From contig JAQSEB010000002.1 in the NCBI GenBank assembly GCA_030063045.1, positions 1,860,001-1,924,000 on the forward strand: a stretch of 64,000 nucleotides of DNA, read 5' to 3'. The stretch's first letter is position 1, and each line of letters opens with the position of its first letter. Below are positions 10,801 through 20,891 of this stretch, in pieces. Source of the DNA: Pratylenchus scribneri. Taxonomy: Eukaryota; Nematoda; Chromadorea; Rhabditida; Pratylenchidae. The position numbers and the translations under genes were made by a program. Below the pieces are notes generated by a model that saw only the letters and a program-made list of their open reading frames with translations, was not told the origin of the DNA and searched no databases.

Positions 10801-13551
10801 ATGAAACCTTAAACTTTTTAAATGCCCTTAACTCTTTATCAACGCAAATTTTCAGTGATATTTTGAGTGTAATTCCAAAAATTCTGATCCAATTTAAGTC
10901 AACAACAGTCTACTCTCTAAATTGATACAAAACTTATCAAAATTGATTCAATCGTTGATGAATTAGCATAAACGGCCCCAAATAATGCTAACCATGTCCA
11001 CAAAAGTAACATTAGCCCAGAGAAGAAGGCCAGTTGCCGATGAAATTGCCATCAACGTGCAGAGGACACCGCAAATGCCAAGCCACGGTTTTGAGCGAAC
11101 CCAATCAATTGCGGGTAACCGCTGTGGCTTTTCCTCCCCAAATGAAATTGGCACTCGAAGCCAATCGAAAGTGCAAAGAATGGCGAAAAGGACGAGCACA
11201 CCAAAAGTGATGCCAAATTTGGGCGCCAATTGGAGGGCATTTTCGGCCAATTCCCGATCGAATGTGCCAGAATGATAATGGGCCAAATGGAGCAGAGGGG
11301 TTGGCGCACGATTTTGCCGAAGCAAAGTGGCCATGGAATGTTCGAAATGGCTGCAAAAAATGGATGGAATTTTGAGGAGAATACATATTTATGGGGAAAA
11401 GGCTGAAATATGACAAAAAGAATGTATACGTATTACTTCCTAATATAATGCTAAAGTTGTTCGGTGTAAGAGCTGGTCCTAGGCTTTTCGCCCCGAACTT
11501 TTGCAGTAGGCTTAAGCCCTCAATGGCCCAATAAATCGGATAGGGATAAGGGACTTTAATTTCTTCTTTATTAATTGTGATTAAAATATGTAGCATAAGG
11601 AGTGGAAAAAGGGCTGGTTTAAAAAGGCAGATTGAGGCAATATTTGATTGATAGGGTGACGGAATGATTAGGCAAAAGTGGGGGTACAGTAGGACAAATA
11701 AGAAAGGCCCCTAGGAATTGTTGGCACTGAAAGTAAGATTAAAAAATAATTTAAGACTATGCTAAAAAATGTCTATTAAAAATAGTAATTGTAAACTAAA
11801 GCATATTAGAATTGGGACCTGCTTAATTGGCCAACACTTTGATGTGGATTTTGACGCAATTGGAAGACCAGCATCCAAGCCTTGGCTGACAGCAATTTGC
11901 CTTGGCCAGATTGTTTGACACCTCCCAATGTGGAGGACAAATCCCATGGTTCTGTGCCGAATTCGGGCAAAGCGAATTGAGGGAAAGTCACATTGAATGG
12001 ATTTGGTTGCTGAAAAAAATGAATTGAAAATGGGAAAAAAGTAAATATTCCTAATTGAAATAAATGCAAATATTTTTTGGACCTGTTCATTGGAATTTGC
12101 AAACATTTGAGCCAATATTCGGGCATTTTCATTGGCAAAACATCGACCAGCCGGGTATTGGAGGCAAACATCAGAAAATGAGAATAATCGATGGAAAGAA
12201 TATTGGCCATTTTCATCATTTGGCCATTCCACATTGACCGATTTAATCCAATCAATTAGATGGATAATTTGTTGAGAATGAGCTGATCGAAGCACTGAAC
12301 CATTGTCGCGTGCAGTGGCAATAATGAAAAGGCCAGGCCTAAGAATGGCATCCTTCCTATAAGTCATTCAGTATCAGTATTTAATTTTAATTAAATCCGA
12401 AAAAATAAAATAGGCGGGAATAAGAAAGGAATTGAAACAGGCTGGTTTATTCTAATAAGTTCGCCAGGCGGAATTAAAACAGGCGGAATTATTCTAAGTT
12501 CGCCAGGCGGAATTAAAATAGGCGGAATTATTCTAAGTTTGCCAGGCGGAATTATTCCAAGTTCGTCAGGCGGAATTAAAACAGGCCGAATTATTCTAAG
12601 TTCGCCAGAAGGAATTAAAACAGGTGGAATTATTCTAAGTTCGCCAGGCGGAATTAAAATAGGCGGAATTATTCTAAGTTCGCCAGGCGGAATTATTCTA
12701 AGCAAAACAGGCGGAATTATTCTAAGTTTGCCAGGCGGAATTATTCTAAGTTTGCCAGGCGGAATTATTCTAAGTTCGCCAGGCGGAATTATTCTAAGCA
12801 AAACAGGCGGAATTATTCTAAGTTTGCCAGGGGAATTAAAACAGGCAGAATTATTCTAAGTTCGCCAGGCGGAATTAAAACAGGCGGAATTATTCTAAGT
12901 TCGCCAGGCGGAATTAAAATAGGCGGAATTATTCTAAGTTCGCCAGGCGGAATTATTCTAAGCAAAACAGGCGGAATTATTCTAAGTTCGCCAGGCGGAA
13001 TTAAAACAGGCGGAATTATTCCAAGTTCGTCAGGCGGAATTAAAACAGGCGGAATTATTCCAAGTTCGTCAGGCGGAATTAAAACAGGCGGAATTATTCC
13101 TAACCAAGCGGAATTAAAACTGGACTTTCTACCATTTAATTTATCTAATTACTTTTGTTGGAATTGAAGATGGGAAAAATAGAAGGGCTAAAACAATACG
13201 GACCCTGGATAATAATGTTCATCCTGTCCAGCCCAATTGTCCATGAATGTACGATATTCCATTTTCCAGGGTGCATCCAATGCCGAATAAAGATAATTGA
13301 CGCCTCTGGATAAAAGTAAAATAATGCCATTTAAATATTATTCAATATAAATCATTTTAAAATTTATACCTAACCACCCGAAATTTGAGCAGAAGTCCGG
13401 AGGAGAAGATTATTGTGCTAAGAATGGGCAAAAGAATAAATGGCCAAGGATGCCGGGCCACCAGGCGACACCACCATTGGCATCCTTTGGCCAATGGCCT
13501 TTCCAAGGGAGCCGTAAACCAACTGCTACTGCTATAGGCCCAATTATTCAT
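7850..13551 (-). CDS. Patched-related (PTR) family protein with sterol-sensing domain
   Basis: Multi-pass RND-type membrane protein of the nematode PTR family, relatives of Patched thought to move lipids or sterols, often at cuticle-making membranes. I can splice 15 exons: 13551-13370, 13305-13204, 12356-12083, 12009-11819, 11350-10993, 10611-10401, 10353-10092, 9894-9726, 9685-9395, 9249-9077, 9022-8944, 8900-8731, 8681-8556, 8188-8034 and 7989-7850, about 960 residues. Marks are the N-terminal helix after HPWPFILLP, the SSD signature VMPFLSLTIGIDDTFLM, a second RND repeat with SVGFSVDFAAHITYSY, and a last helix LHALFYLPLTLM. The start ATG has an in-frame TGA just upstream and a TTCCAG acceptor 14 bases before it, fitting trans-splicing. 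Introns host the 24-bp minisatellite, two copies of a dispersed repeat and a 318-bp insertion. I cannot say which PTR paralogue it is. Confidence 0.88.
8346..8480 (+). repeat. Dispersed repeat copy A (PTR intron)
   Basis: Shares CCTACTGTACCCC, a C-poor stretch, and TATCAATCAAATATTGCCC with copies at about 11400-11720 (reverse) and 58350-58680. It lies in the intron 8555-8189 of the PTR gene. No terminal repeats could be fixed. Confidence 0.6.
10642..10987. mobile_element. Insertion flanked by a 14-bp near-perfect duplication (PTR intron 5)
   Basis: The 14-mer at 10642-10655 recurs at 10974-10987 with one mismatch (GGGCCC against GGCCCC, then AAATAATG). Without the 318 bases between, intron 5 would be about 50 bases, the usual size here. 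This is what a retroposed or other insertion with target duplication looks like. The insert itself has no recognisable gene. Confidence 0.45.
11400..11722 (-). repeat. Dispersed repeat copy B (PTR intron 4)
   Basis: Reverse-strand copy of the repeat seen at 8346 and 58350. It carries GGGGGTACAGTAGGACAAAT and GCAATATTTGATTGATAGGG. The similarity to the 58350 copy continues past the core with CTTATCCCTATCC, GGGCCA and AACAACTTT blocks, so the element is about 320 bases long. Confidence 0.6.
12413..13110 (+). repeat. 24/15-bp minisatellite, array 1 (PTR intron 2)
   Basis: Tandem mix of 24-base units (AGGCGGAATTATTCTAAGTT + CGCC) and 15-base units (AGGCGGAATTAAAAC). Both lengths are multiples of three, so long frames such as Arg-Ile-Ile-Pro-Pro repeats stay open on both strands; these are repeat shadows, not genes. 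Flanking PTR exons 2 and 3 join in phase across it. The same family forms arrays at 42640-43660 and 60905-61808. Confidence 0.93.
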
Positions 13552-15953
13552 TCAAATGATTGACACTGGAAATTTATGAAAAAATAATTAAGATTTTTAA
13601 AAAATATAAAAATAGAATTTGGTGCATAAAATTCATTCAATATGATATAAATCCAATATTTTCATAGATGAAGAAAGGGAGCAATGAAATATTTGGCGAA
13701 TTTTTCCTAAAAAATGTTGAAAATTGGACCAATTTTGAAGTTTAAATCCGTGAAAATTGCATGCAAAAATATTTACCGTCGTGCATTTATTCGTCCCAAT
13801 TGGCGTCATCCAGGTGCCATCCAATCTCCTAGATTCATTTTGAAAATGTCCTTCACCTGCAAAAACGATCGCCCATTCAAGAATTAAAATTTGTCGATCC
13901 CAGAAAAAAGTGTTCATTTCATTCGCTAAATGGAAAGGATTAAGCACAAATTCTTCATGAAAATTGGGAGGAAAAATGTGCAATTCTATATTAGACTGGA
14001 CAGATTTCAGATGAATGAATTTATTTTTGAAAAAAGCACATAAATTTAATGCGAAGTATTCCTAATAAATTGGCACAATGAGATTAATGAATGGAAAAGA
14101 ATTAATTTAAATAAATTTAATTTGCTATTCGCGTAATCCTTTGTCGGAATATATGAAGGAACATGCCATGAATTAAAGGGTGAATACCACCATTTTTGGC
14201 CATTGAAATTGAGCAATGACTTTCCTATCAAATGCACACGGCTGTCATCAATTCCTTGCCTTTTTTCCTTTGATTCATCCAATCCATTATTCTATAAAAG
14301 GAACTTCCAGTTCCTCATCAATTGCTTCTGCAAATTGTCGCGTCGCCCCTTCCACAACCTTTTACCTCTCCAAGCAATTCCCCAACTTCACTTCTTTTGC
14401 GCATTTAATCTTCTCCCATTCTTCAACCACCCGTCAGCCAGAGGCTCAATCATCTTCTTCCCTCATTTTCCCTCATAAAAATTTGGGGTCGGACGTCAAT
14501 GAAAGGAAAATCAACAATCCAAAATAAAAATAGGTTGGAAAAAATGAGGGAAAAACAAAATGTTGTACTGAGAATTGGGCAAATTTTGTTTCTCTTTTTA
14601 TAAAATATTTTAAACCGAAATGAATTTTTGAGGCATTTAAAAGATAAATAGAGAGGATAAAAAGGTCTTAGATCAAAATATTCCATTTCAATTTAAAATC
14701 AAATCAGTGGTAATGAGAGCCAATCTTTAGAAACAGGCGGAACCACAGATTTTCAAGTCGGAAAGTCGGGCTATAACGATGTATTAGGACTTAATGGTTA
14801 GGCTTAATCTTAATCAGTTTTAGACTCAATAAATTAGGCAGGATAAGGTTCAAAAAGAAGCTTAATTTTGCCACTTTCACGAGTCAAAATTTGGGCCTTT
14901 CTTTCGATTGATTTTTTAATACTTGTGGGTGGGTTATCCAATCAATATATCATTCCAAGTTGGCAATAAAGGGTTATTATTGGGGTGATTAATTGCCGCA
15001 ATTAAAAAATGGGCAGAAAGAAGGAAGGAATTTGCCGAGGCATAAATTTCATCTTTTCATATTCATTTTAAGGAAGGCCAATCAAAAATATTTATTTATG
15101 AAAAAAATCATTTAAAAATTGTGAAATATAAATATTGGTGGGCAAAAATGGGTTGTGAAAATATTGGGTAATAAATTCAAAAATAAATTGGAAAAAAAAT
15201 GCACAAAATTGGCAAGAAAATTGCAAAAATATTTAAATGGAATTGAAAATAAAAAGCTGAAAAAAATTCGAAAACATAAAGTGAACACGTTTTATGATGA
15301 TGATGGGGCCAAAACCCAAAAGAGGTAATCAATATATTTTCGTCTGGCCATATATTTCGATTAAATTAAGGAAAATGTGCGAAAAATTCTTTATTTTTCA
15401 AATTATTTCTAATTTTAAATGCCAAAATAATTGAAATTGACGAATCTGACTACTTAACGCTGAAAAATTATAACCAAAAACATAAAATGCAATATTTTTG
15501 ACAATCTTACTTAATATTTTGGCTAAAATTTGCAGTATGTCAATTTATTTAATATAAAATTAGAATTTTTGCAAAAATTTTCCTCAATTTTTTCGAAATA
15601 ATTAGCCTTTGCGGTTGCACAATAAAATGAAGGCCCCAAATTGATTTAATGTATTTTTATGTGGTAAAAAATAAATGGAATGAAATAAATTAATAATAAA
15701 AATATGCAAAAAATATATATAATTTATTTTCCTCGAGATATATGGCGATGGCGATGAATGAATGATAAGTGGTAAAAAATATGTAAAAATATGTGGCGAA
15801 ATCATAGAAAATTGCTATTGAGAGAATATGGCAAAATAAAATGAATAAAATGAAATAATGGAATGGGAAATCTATGCTGAATGAATTAAAGTGGCCATAA
15901 AATGTGGTTAAAAAAAGATTAAAAATTTGATAAATTTCCGGGCATTCTTCCAT
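13552..15953. other. Intergenic stretch between the PTR and TIKI-like genes
   Basis: About 2.4 kb between the PTR start and the TIKI-like stop, both on the minus strand. It should hold the PTR promoter and the TIKI-like 3' UTR. Open frames on the minus strand at 13633-13983 and 14046-14282 show no family match or good splice model. The rest is AT-rich without visible repeats. Confidence 0.45.
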
Positions 15954-18900
15954 TCAAACAACAACCGATCCATCATCCTCGTCCTCAGTGGCGGCATTTT
16001 CGGTTTTGGATGATTGAGGAATTTGTGATGATTCATCCTTGGTGGCCTCATCCGGAATGACCCCCTCATTTTGTTGATGGCATTCGACCAAAACTGTGGT
16101 GGTTGTTTTGGCTGCAAAATCGGCCGCATTCTTGCCAGTCTCATTTGCCAATTCTTCAGATTCATCCTGAATTTGATGGGTGAAAATTAAGGTATTTAAA
16201 TGAGATCAAAGTGGCCTAATGGAAAGATTGGCATTTTAGCCAACCCAAAATTCATCCATTAAATTTGTTGGTTTTAACTAGGCAAAAAAAGGCTTAAGTA
16301 CAAATTTTGACAGCTGAGAAAATTATCTAATCTATGGATTGCCAATAAAAATGAGGCCACTCTAATAAAAAAAATTCCACGTACCATCTTCTTCTTCTCC
16401 TCCAATTCATTGTCCCCAAATGTATTTGTTGCCTCAATTTGTTGTTCCTTTTGCTCCTCGGCGCACTCCAAAATTGGCTCAAAATCGATGCCAACTTGCA
16501 AAATATGTACGGTCGGCTTCTTTTGATCATTCTCCGCGGCTAATTGGCTGAAAAAAAGTGGATTTTATACGGATTTACGTAATTTTTTTATTTGTCATTT
16601 AATCTCATTTTTAAAAAATATTAATGCAATTTTAATATCAAAAATCACCTTGGTTCCTCCATTCCAGATTCTTCCCCTTCTGCCGCACTTTGCTGTTTCT
16701 GATCTGTCTCTCCTCTGTAAAGCTCATATTCCTGCTGGGGTTTGGCCAATGCTGGAGGGGCATTCGGCTCGGATGGCACTCTGCCAATTGCCAATGGCGA
16801 AAATGTGCCCGAATTGGTGTTCCATGCATTCTCGCCCATCTATTGAGAGGGAAATAATTCAAATTTTCTTTCCCCAATTTCCAACCATTTTTGGCTGTTC
16901 CGAGTGCAAAAATGTTGATTTGGCCATTTGTGTTTGATTGCCAAATGGATGGATTGGTGCCGGCGTTTCCTTCCTCCCATATTTTGGTGTATAGGTGGTA
17001 TAGGTGGCATAAATGTTCGAGACACGGTCATCTTTCCCTCCTCCAATCTCATTTGAGTCAATCACTTTTTGCTGTTGGAAAAATTGAAATTGAGAGGAAA
17101 ATTAAAGAGGGAAGGGGTCATTTGAGGATTGCCTCGAGCAAAAGAGGGAGGGAGCAATTTATCCCATACCGTAAACCTCTTTTAATTCCCCGCCCTCGAT
17201 TTTGTTTTGAGAACCAATAACTCATGTGCTAGGATAAACTTTATTGATGTGATTTTAGGGTTTTCCTTTATTCGTACCTTACCACCTATTTCATTAATTT
17301 TTACTCCACTATTTCTTATTAGTTTTGTCCCATTTTTTCTTAGTACTTCCTTCAATAGAAAGAACATTTCCTTTTTGTTTATTTCTTATTTCGTAGTACA
17401 AATTCGTGCAAATTCGGTTATGAGTTAAATACGAATTTGGTAAGAATAAGAAGTCACATCACTTTAGAGTTCAAAAAAAATTATTGGATTTTCTAAGTTC
17501 TTTAGAGAGCTACAAAATTCGGTATAATTAGTTCAAAAATATATACAATTCAAGGAGCTGGACCCGTAATTTACCCATTTTTGAGGGGTTGAAAAATAAT
17601 TCCTTATGGGGAATTAAAAAAGCGGTAATAAATTGAGAGGAAAATTCCAAGAAAACCTATTTAATTCTTAGTTTGACCATAAAATGTTTGGAAGAATTAA
17701 AATTTGGCTTTAAATTTTTTTACCTGAGGCTGTTGCCCTGTCACTATTTTCTGTTCGCTGGTGGCACATTGAACATTTTGTTGGGAAGAAGCCGGCGATG
17801 GGGCAGTCGAATCAATGTAGGCCAAATTTTGATGCGAAATGGTGGTGGAACTCGATTGTTGAACAGTCAATGATTGGGTATAGCCAGCCGGCGATTTGTT
17901 CTTCACATTTAAATTGCGTTGGAATTGATAGGGCGAAGTTCTCTGCTGCATTTCCATCTAAAAAATGAATTTTTTGGTTATTTTTATTTCTTCAAAATGG
18001 AATAAATGTAAATGATTTTTGACTTTTGAATGTTTAAAATATTCAGAAAAATTATTTTTAAATTAAATTTACAACCAAAAATTGATTAATATTTAAATAT
18101 TTACCTGTGGTTGATCCTTGTTTCCATCTTCTTGTTGTTGTTTATTTTGCTGATGAGGCGAATTGGATGCCAACAATTTATTATTGGTTATTACGGAAAT
18201 GGTTGGCGGCGGCGAATTTGATTTCACGCTCATCAAATCCGGCTTTCCAGTTTCACCACTGGCCAAACTGTGTTCGCCAAGTTTGGAACGAGATCGGCGA
18301 TAGAAAAACGTGGAAAAAATGGCAATAATGCAACCGAAGACAAATAAAATGGCCAAAATTAAGATGACCAAATATGATCTGAAATTTAAGAAAATGATTG
18401 AAGAAGAAAATTTAAAAGAATTTGAATTAATTTCTCAATCAAAAACTAAAAACCCACAAATTTCGATCGCCAATTCGGCCAAATTCCTGCGGCATTGAGC
18501 CCCTTGCCTTGGCCATTATTGCCTCTTCCTCATTGTCATTTGGCAGTGGAAATACATTTGATGGTGGCAAAAATTCTTCATGAAGTTTAAATCCATCATT
18601 CTCCAATAATTGAACCAAATTGCCAATGCCAATCAAATTGCCGGCACCAATGGCGAAAAATTGCAATTTTTGAGGATTTTGTCGAAGTTGTTGTTGAATG
18701 ATTGGGGCCATTCGACGATTGCGACTCTGGAACAAATCCTCGGCCATCAGTGAATTCACCTGTTTAATTGGAAACGGATGAATTTAATTGGCAATTTTTC
18801 TTCAATTTGCTTTACAGTATTTATTTTTTTTTGGCATAAAATTTATTTTTTTAGCTAATTCTGATTTCTGATTTTTGTGTTTTTAGTTAAATTCTGATTT

Positions 18901-20891
18901 TTTGTGTTTTCGATTAATTCTGATTTTTGTGTTTTCGATTAATTCTGATTTTTGTGTTTTCGATTAATTCTGATTTTTGTGTTTTCGATTAATTCTGATT
19001 TTTTGTGTTTTCGATTAATTCTGATTTTTGTTTTTTCGATTAATTCTGATTTTTTGTGTTTTCGATTAATTCTGATTCTGATTTTTTGTGTTTTCAATTA
19101 ATTCTGATTTTTTGTATTTTCGATTAATTCTAATTTTTTGTGTTTTCGATTAATTCTGATTTTTTGTATTTTCGATTAATTCTGATTTTTTTGTGTTTTA
19201 TTCTAATTTTTTTGTGTTTTATTCTGATTTTTTGTGTTTTATCTAATTCTGATTTTTTTTTTTTGAATTTTTTTACTAGTTTTGTCAATAACCACCCAAT
19301 TCCATATTCCCACCTGCTCAATTAAATTCATTTCCGTTGTATTTTGTGTATTTGTTGCCAAAAGTTCATCATTTCGTTGAAGTATGCCACATTTGTAATT
19401 GCCAATAATTTGTTTGACTGGACCAACCCAAAATTGGCCCACTGAAGTGACATTTTCCGCTGCCTCCTTCCTTTCCAATTCGTCAATCAAATGGCCAATT
19501 GCAAATTCCATCTAAATTACAAATAAACTGAATATCGTTTTTATTATTAATTAATAGGCATAAAATTATTAAAATTTTAATTTCCTTTCAATTTTTTCCA
19601 ATTCCCCTCCAAAAATTCTTCAAAATTTACCAAATTTTTGCGATCACGTAAAGATGGGAATAATTGGCACAATTCATTGGCGTCACTATCCCCTTTGGCG
19701 TTGAATTTCTCCAAATAGCCAATTGATGTTCCGTGTTCCATTGACAAATTTGCTAATTTTTGGTCCATCATTTGCCGCAATTCTCCATTTAATTCGCGCA
19801 TTTCCTGTATTATAAATATAATGAGTGAATAAAATTGGATCCCTGCTGACCAACCTTATGTGCTTGGACAATTAGCAATCCCGTTAGCATCCATTGGGGT
19901 GGAATTTCCTTCAAATTCTTCAATCGAAAAAGGCGCCATTCTGGCAAATCCTCGGCTTCGTGTTTTGCCAAATCTGAAATAAAAGTGAAATTATTAATCC
20001 GAAAATGCCCTTTCAAAACGAACATTTTTCCAATCTTTTGGCCATTCCATCGGAAAGAGGTGGATCATTTTGAAGAAGTTGATAGCATTTTCGGATGAAG
20101 CCAACACCCTCAGATTCATCCGTTTCCAGAATCAACGAATCCGCCGTTTGCATTTTGGCCAAAATTTCAGGAAAAATGGAATTCCAAATCAAATTGGCCG
20201 GCACTTTGATTGTACCTGCATTTTTGAAGGAAATGGAATTAATTAAATTATATGAAATTTCCAAAATAGGCCATCCAAATCCCCCAATTACTTACCAAAT
20301 AAATATCCAACCAATTTTCCATCACCATTTGTGCCATTCAGTGTTGGATCATGAATTGACCAAAAATAGCTTCGGGCCTAAAATGGATGAAAAGAATTAA
20401 TTTTGGTTTAATTTTTTGAATTTAAAAAAGATTGAATGAAAATGAAAAATTTTATTTAAAATTGGCCAAAATATTATTAATTTAAAAAAATGAAAAATGG
20501 ATGTGGCATATTTTTGATGTTTTTTTAACCTAAAGGCATTTTCACCTTTACCGTATACCCTTATTAGAAGGGAAAATATACATAATAAAAATTGTCTAAA
20601 ACGGTTCTCCCGAAAATTTGGAGGCTTTAACCCCTAATAAAAATAGCATTTTAAAGCCCAAAAACGTACCCTTGGGTCATCCTCTGTTTGATTGGAGCAA
20701 TTTTTGGCATCCCAAAATGCCGCCACCGAATAATTGTCGGTCAAATCCAAAACAGTTTGGGATGAATTCAACAAAGAAACGATGGGGGATGGCATTGTTG
20801 TTGGTGTTGGCAATGAATCGGCAAAATTGAAGAATTGGCCGAAAATGAAAAGAATGGCAAATATTTGAAGAAAGAGTGAATTGTAAAGCAT
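15954..20891 (-). CDS. TIKI/TRABD2-like membrane protein, apparently catalytically inactive
   Basis: TIKI proteins are type I membrane metalloproteases of the TraB/PrgY superfamily that clip the N-terminus of Wnt. The ATG at 20891 opens a signal peptide (MLYNSLFLQIFAILFIFGQF). The luminal domain follows the family order: YFWSIHDPT, LFGTIKVP, an ADSLILETDE strand, EFAIGHLIDELE, YKCGI, RNRRMAPIIQQQLR and FFAIGAGNLIG. A transmembrane helix (VILILAILFVFGCIIAIFST) and an RRSRSK stop-transfer follow near 18340. The conserved histidine after GTI is Lys and the one after GAG is Asn, while the Glu of the LILE strand is kept. The cytosolic tail is long (several hundred residues, exons at about 18340-18104, 17957-17725, 17060-16840, 16839-16645, 16546-16385 and 16170-15954), rich in Gln, Ser, Thr and acid residues, ending in DGSVVV. 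First exons: 20891-20670, 20377-20296, and from 20215. Tail exon borders are less certain. Confidence 0.8.
17166..17628. mobile_element. MITE with TACCGTAAA-type termini (TIKI-like intron)
   Basis: Left end TACCGTAAACCTCTTTTAAT at 17167 and right end GGAATTAAAAAAGCGGTAA ending at 17628 are imperfect inverted repeats. It is related to the element at 23481-23701 at both ends (CTCTTTTAAT, TTCCCC, CCCTCGA) and inside (CAAGGAG / TTAAGGAG block). Confidence 0.6.
18845..19255 (+). repeat. T-rich minisatellite in a TIKI-like intron
   Basis: Same unit as in GTF3C3 intron 13 (TTCTGATTTTTTGTGTTTTC plus GATTAA), about 16 copies. It lies in the intron between the exon ending near 19311 and the exon starting near 18757, antisense to the host gene, whereas in GTF3C3 it is sense. 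Confidence 0.9.
20550..20648. repeat. Short fragment with TACCGTAT / CCCCTAATAA ends
   Basis: TACCGTATACCCTTATTAGA at the left and CCCCTAATAAAAATAGC at the right are roughly inverted, like the small MITEs elsewhere in this window. It lies in intron 1 of the TIKI-like gene. A weak call. Confidence 0.3.

Noticed and set aside
12391..12859. Long open frames on both strands reading as Arg-Ile-Ile-Pro-Pro or Gly-Ile-Ile-Leu-Ser repeats
   Set aside because: They are translations of the 24/15-base minisatellite, whose unit lengths are multiples of three; the PTR exons splice across it.
13633..13983. Minus-strand frame with a possible exon after TTTTTGCAG near 13860
   Set aside because: No start, no partner exon in phase and no family similarity; the PTR ATG at 13551 has its own upstream stop.
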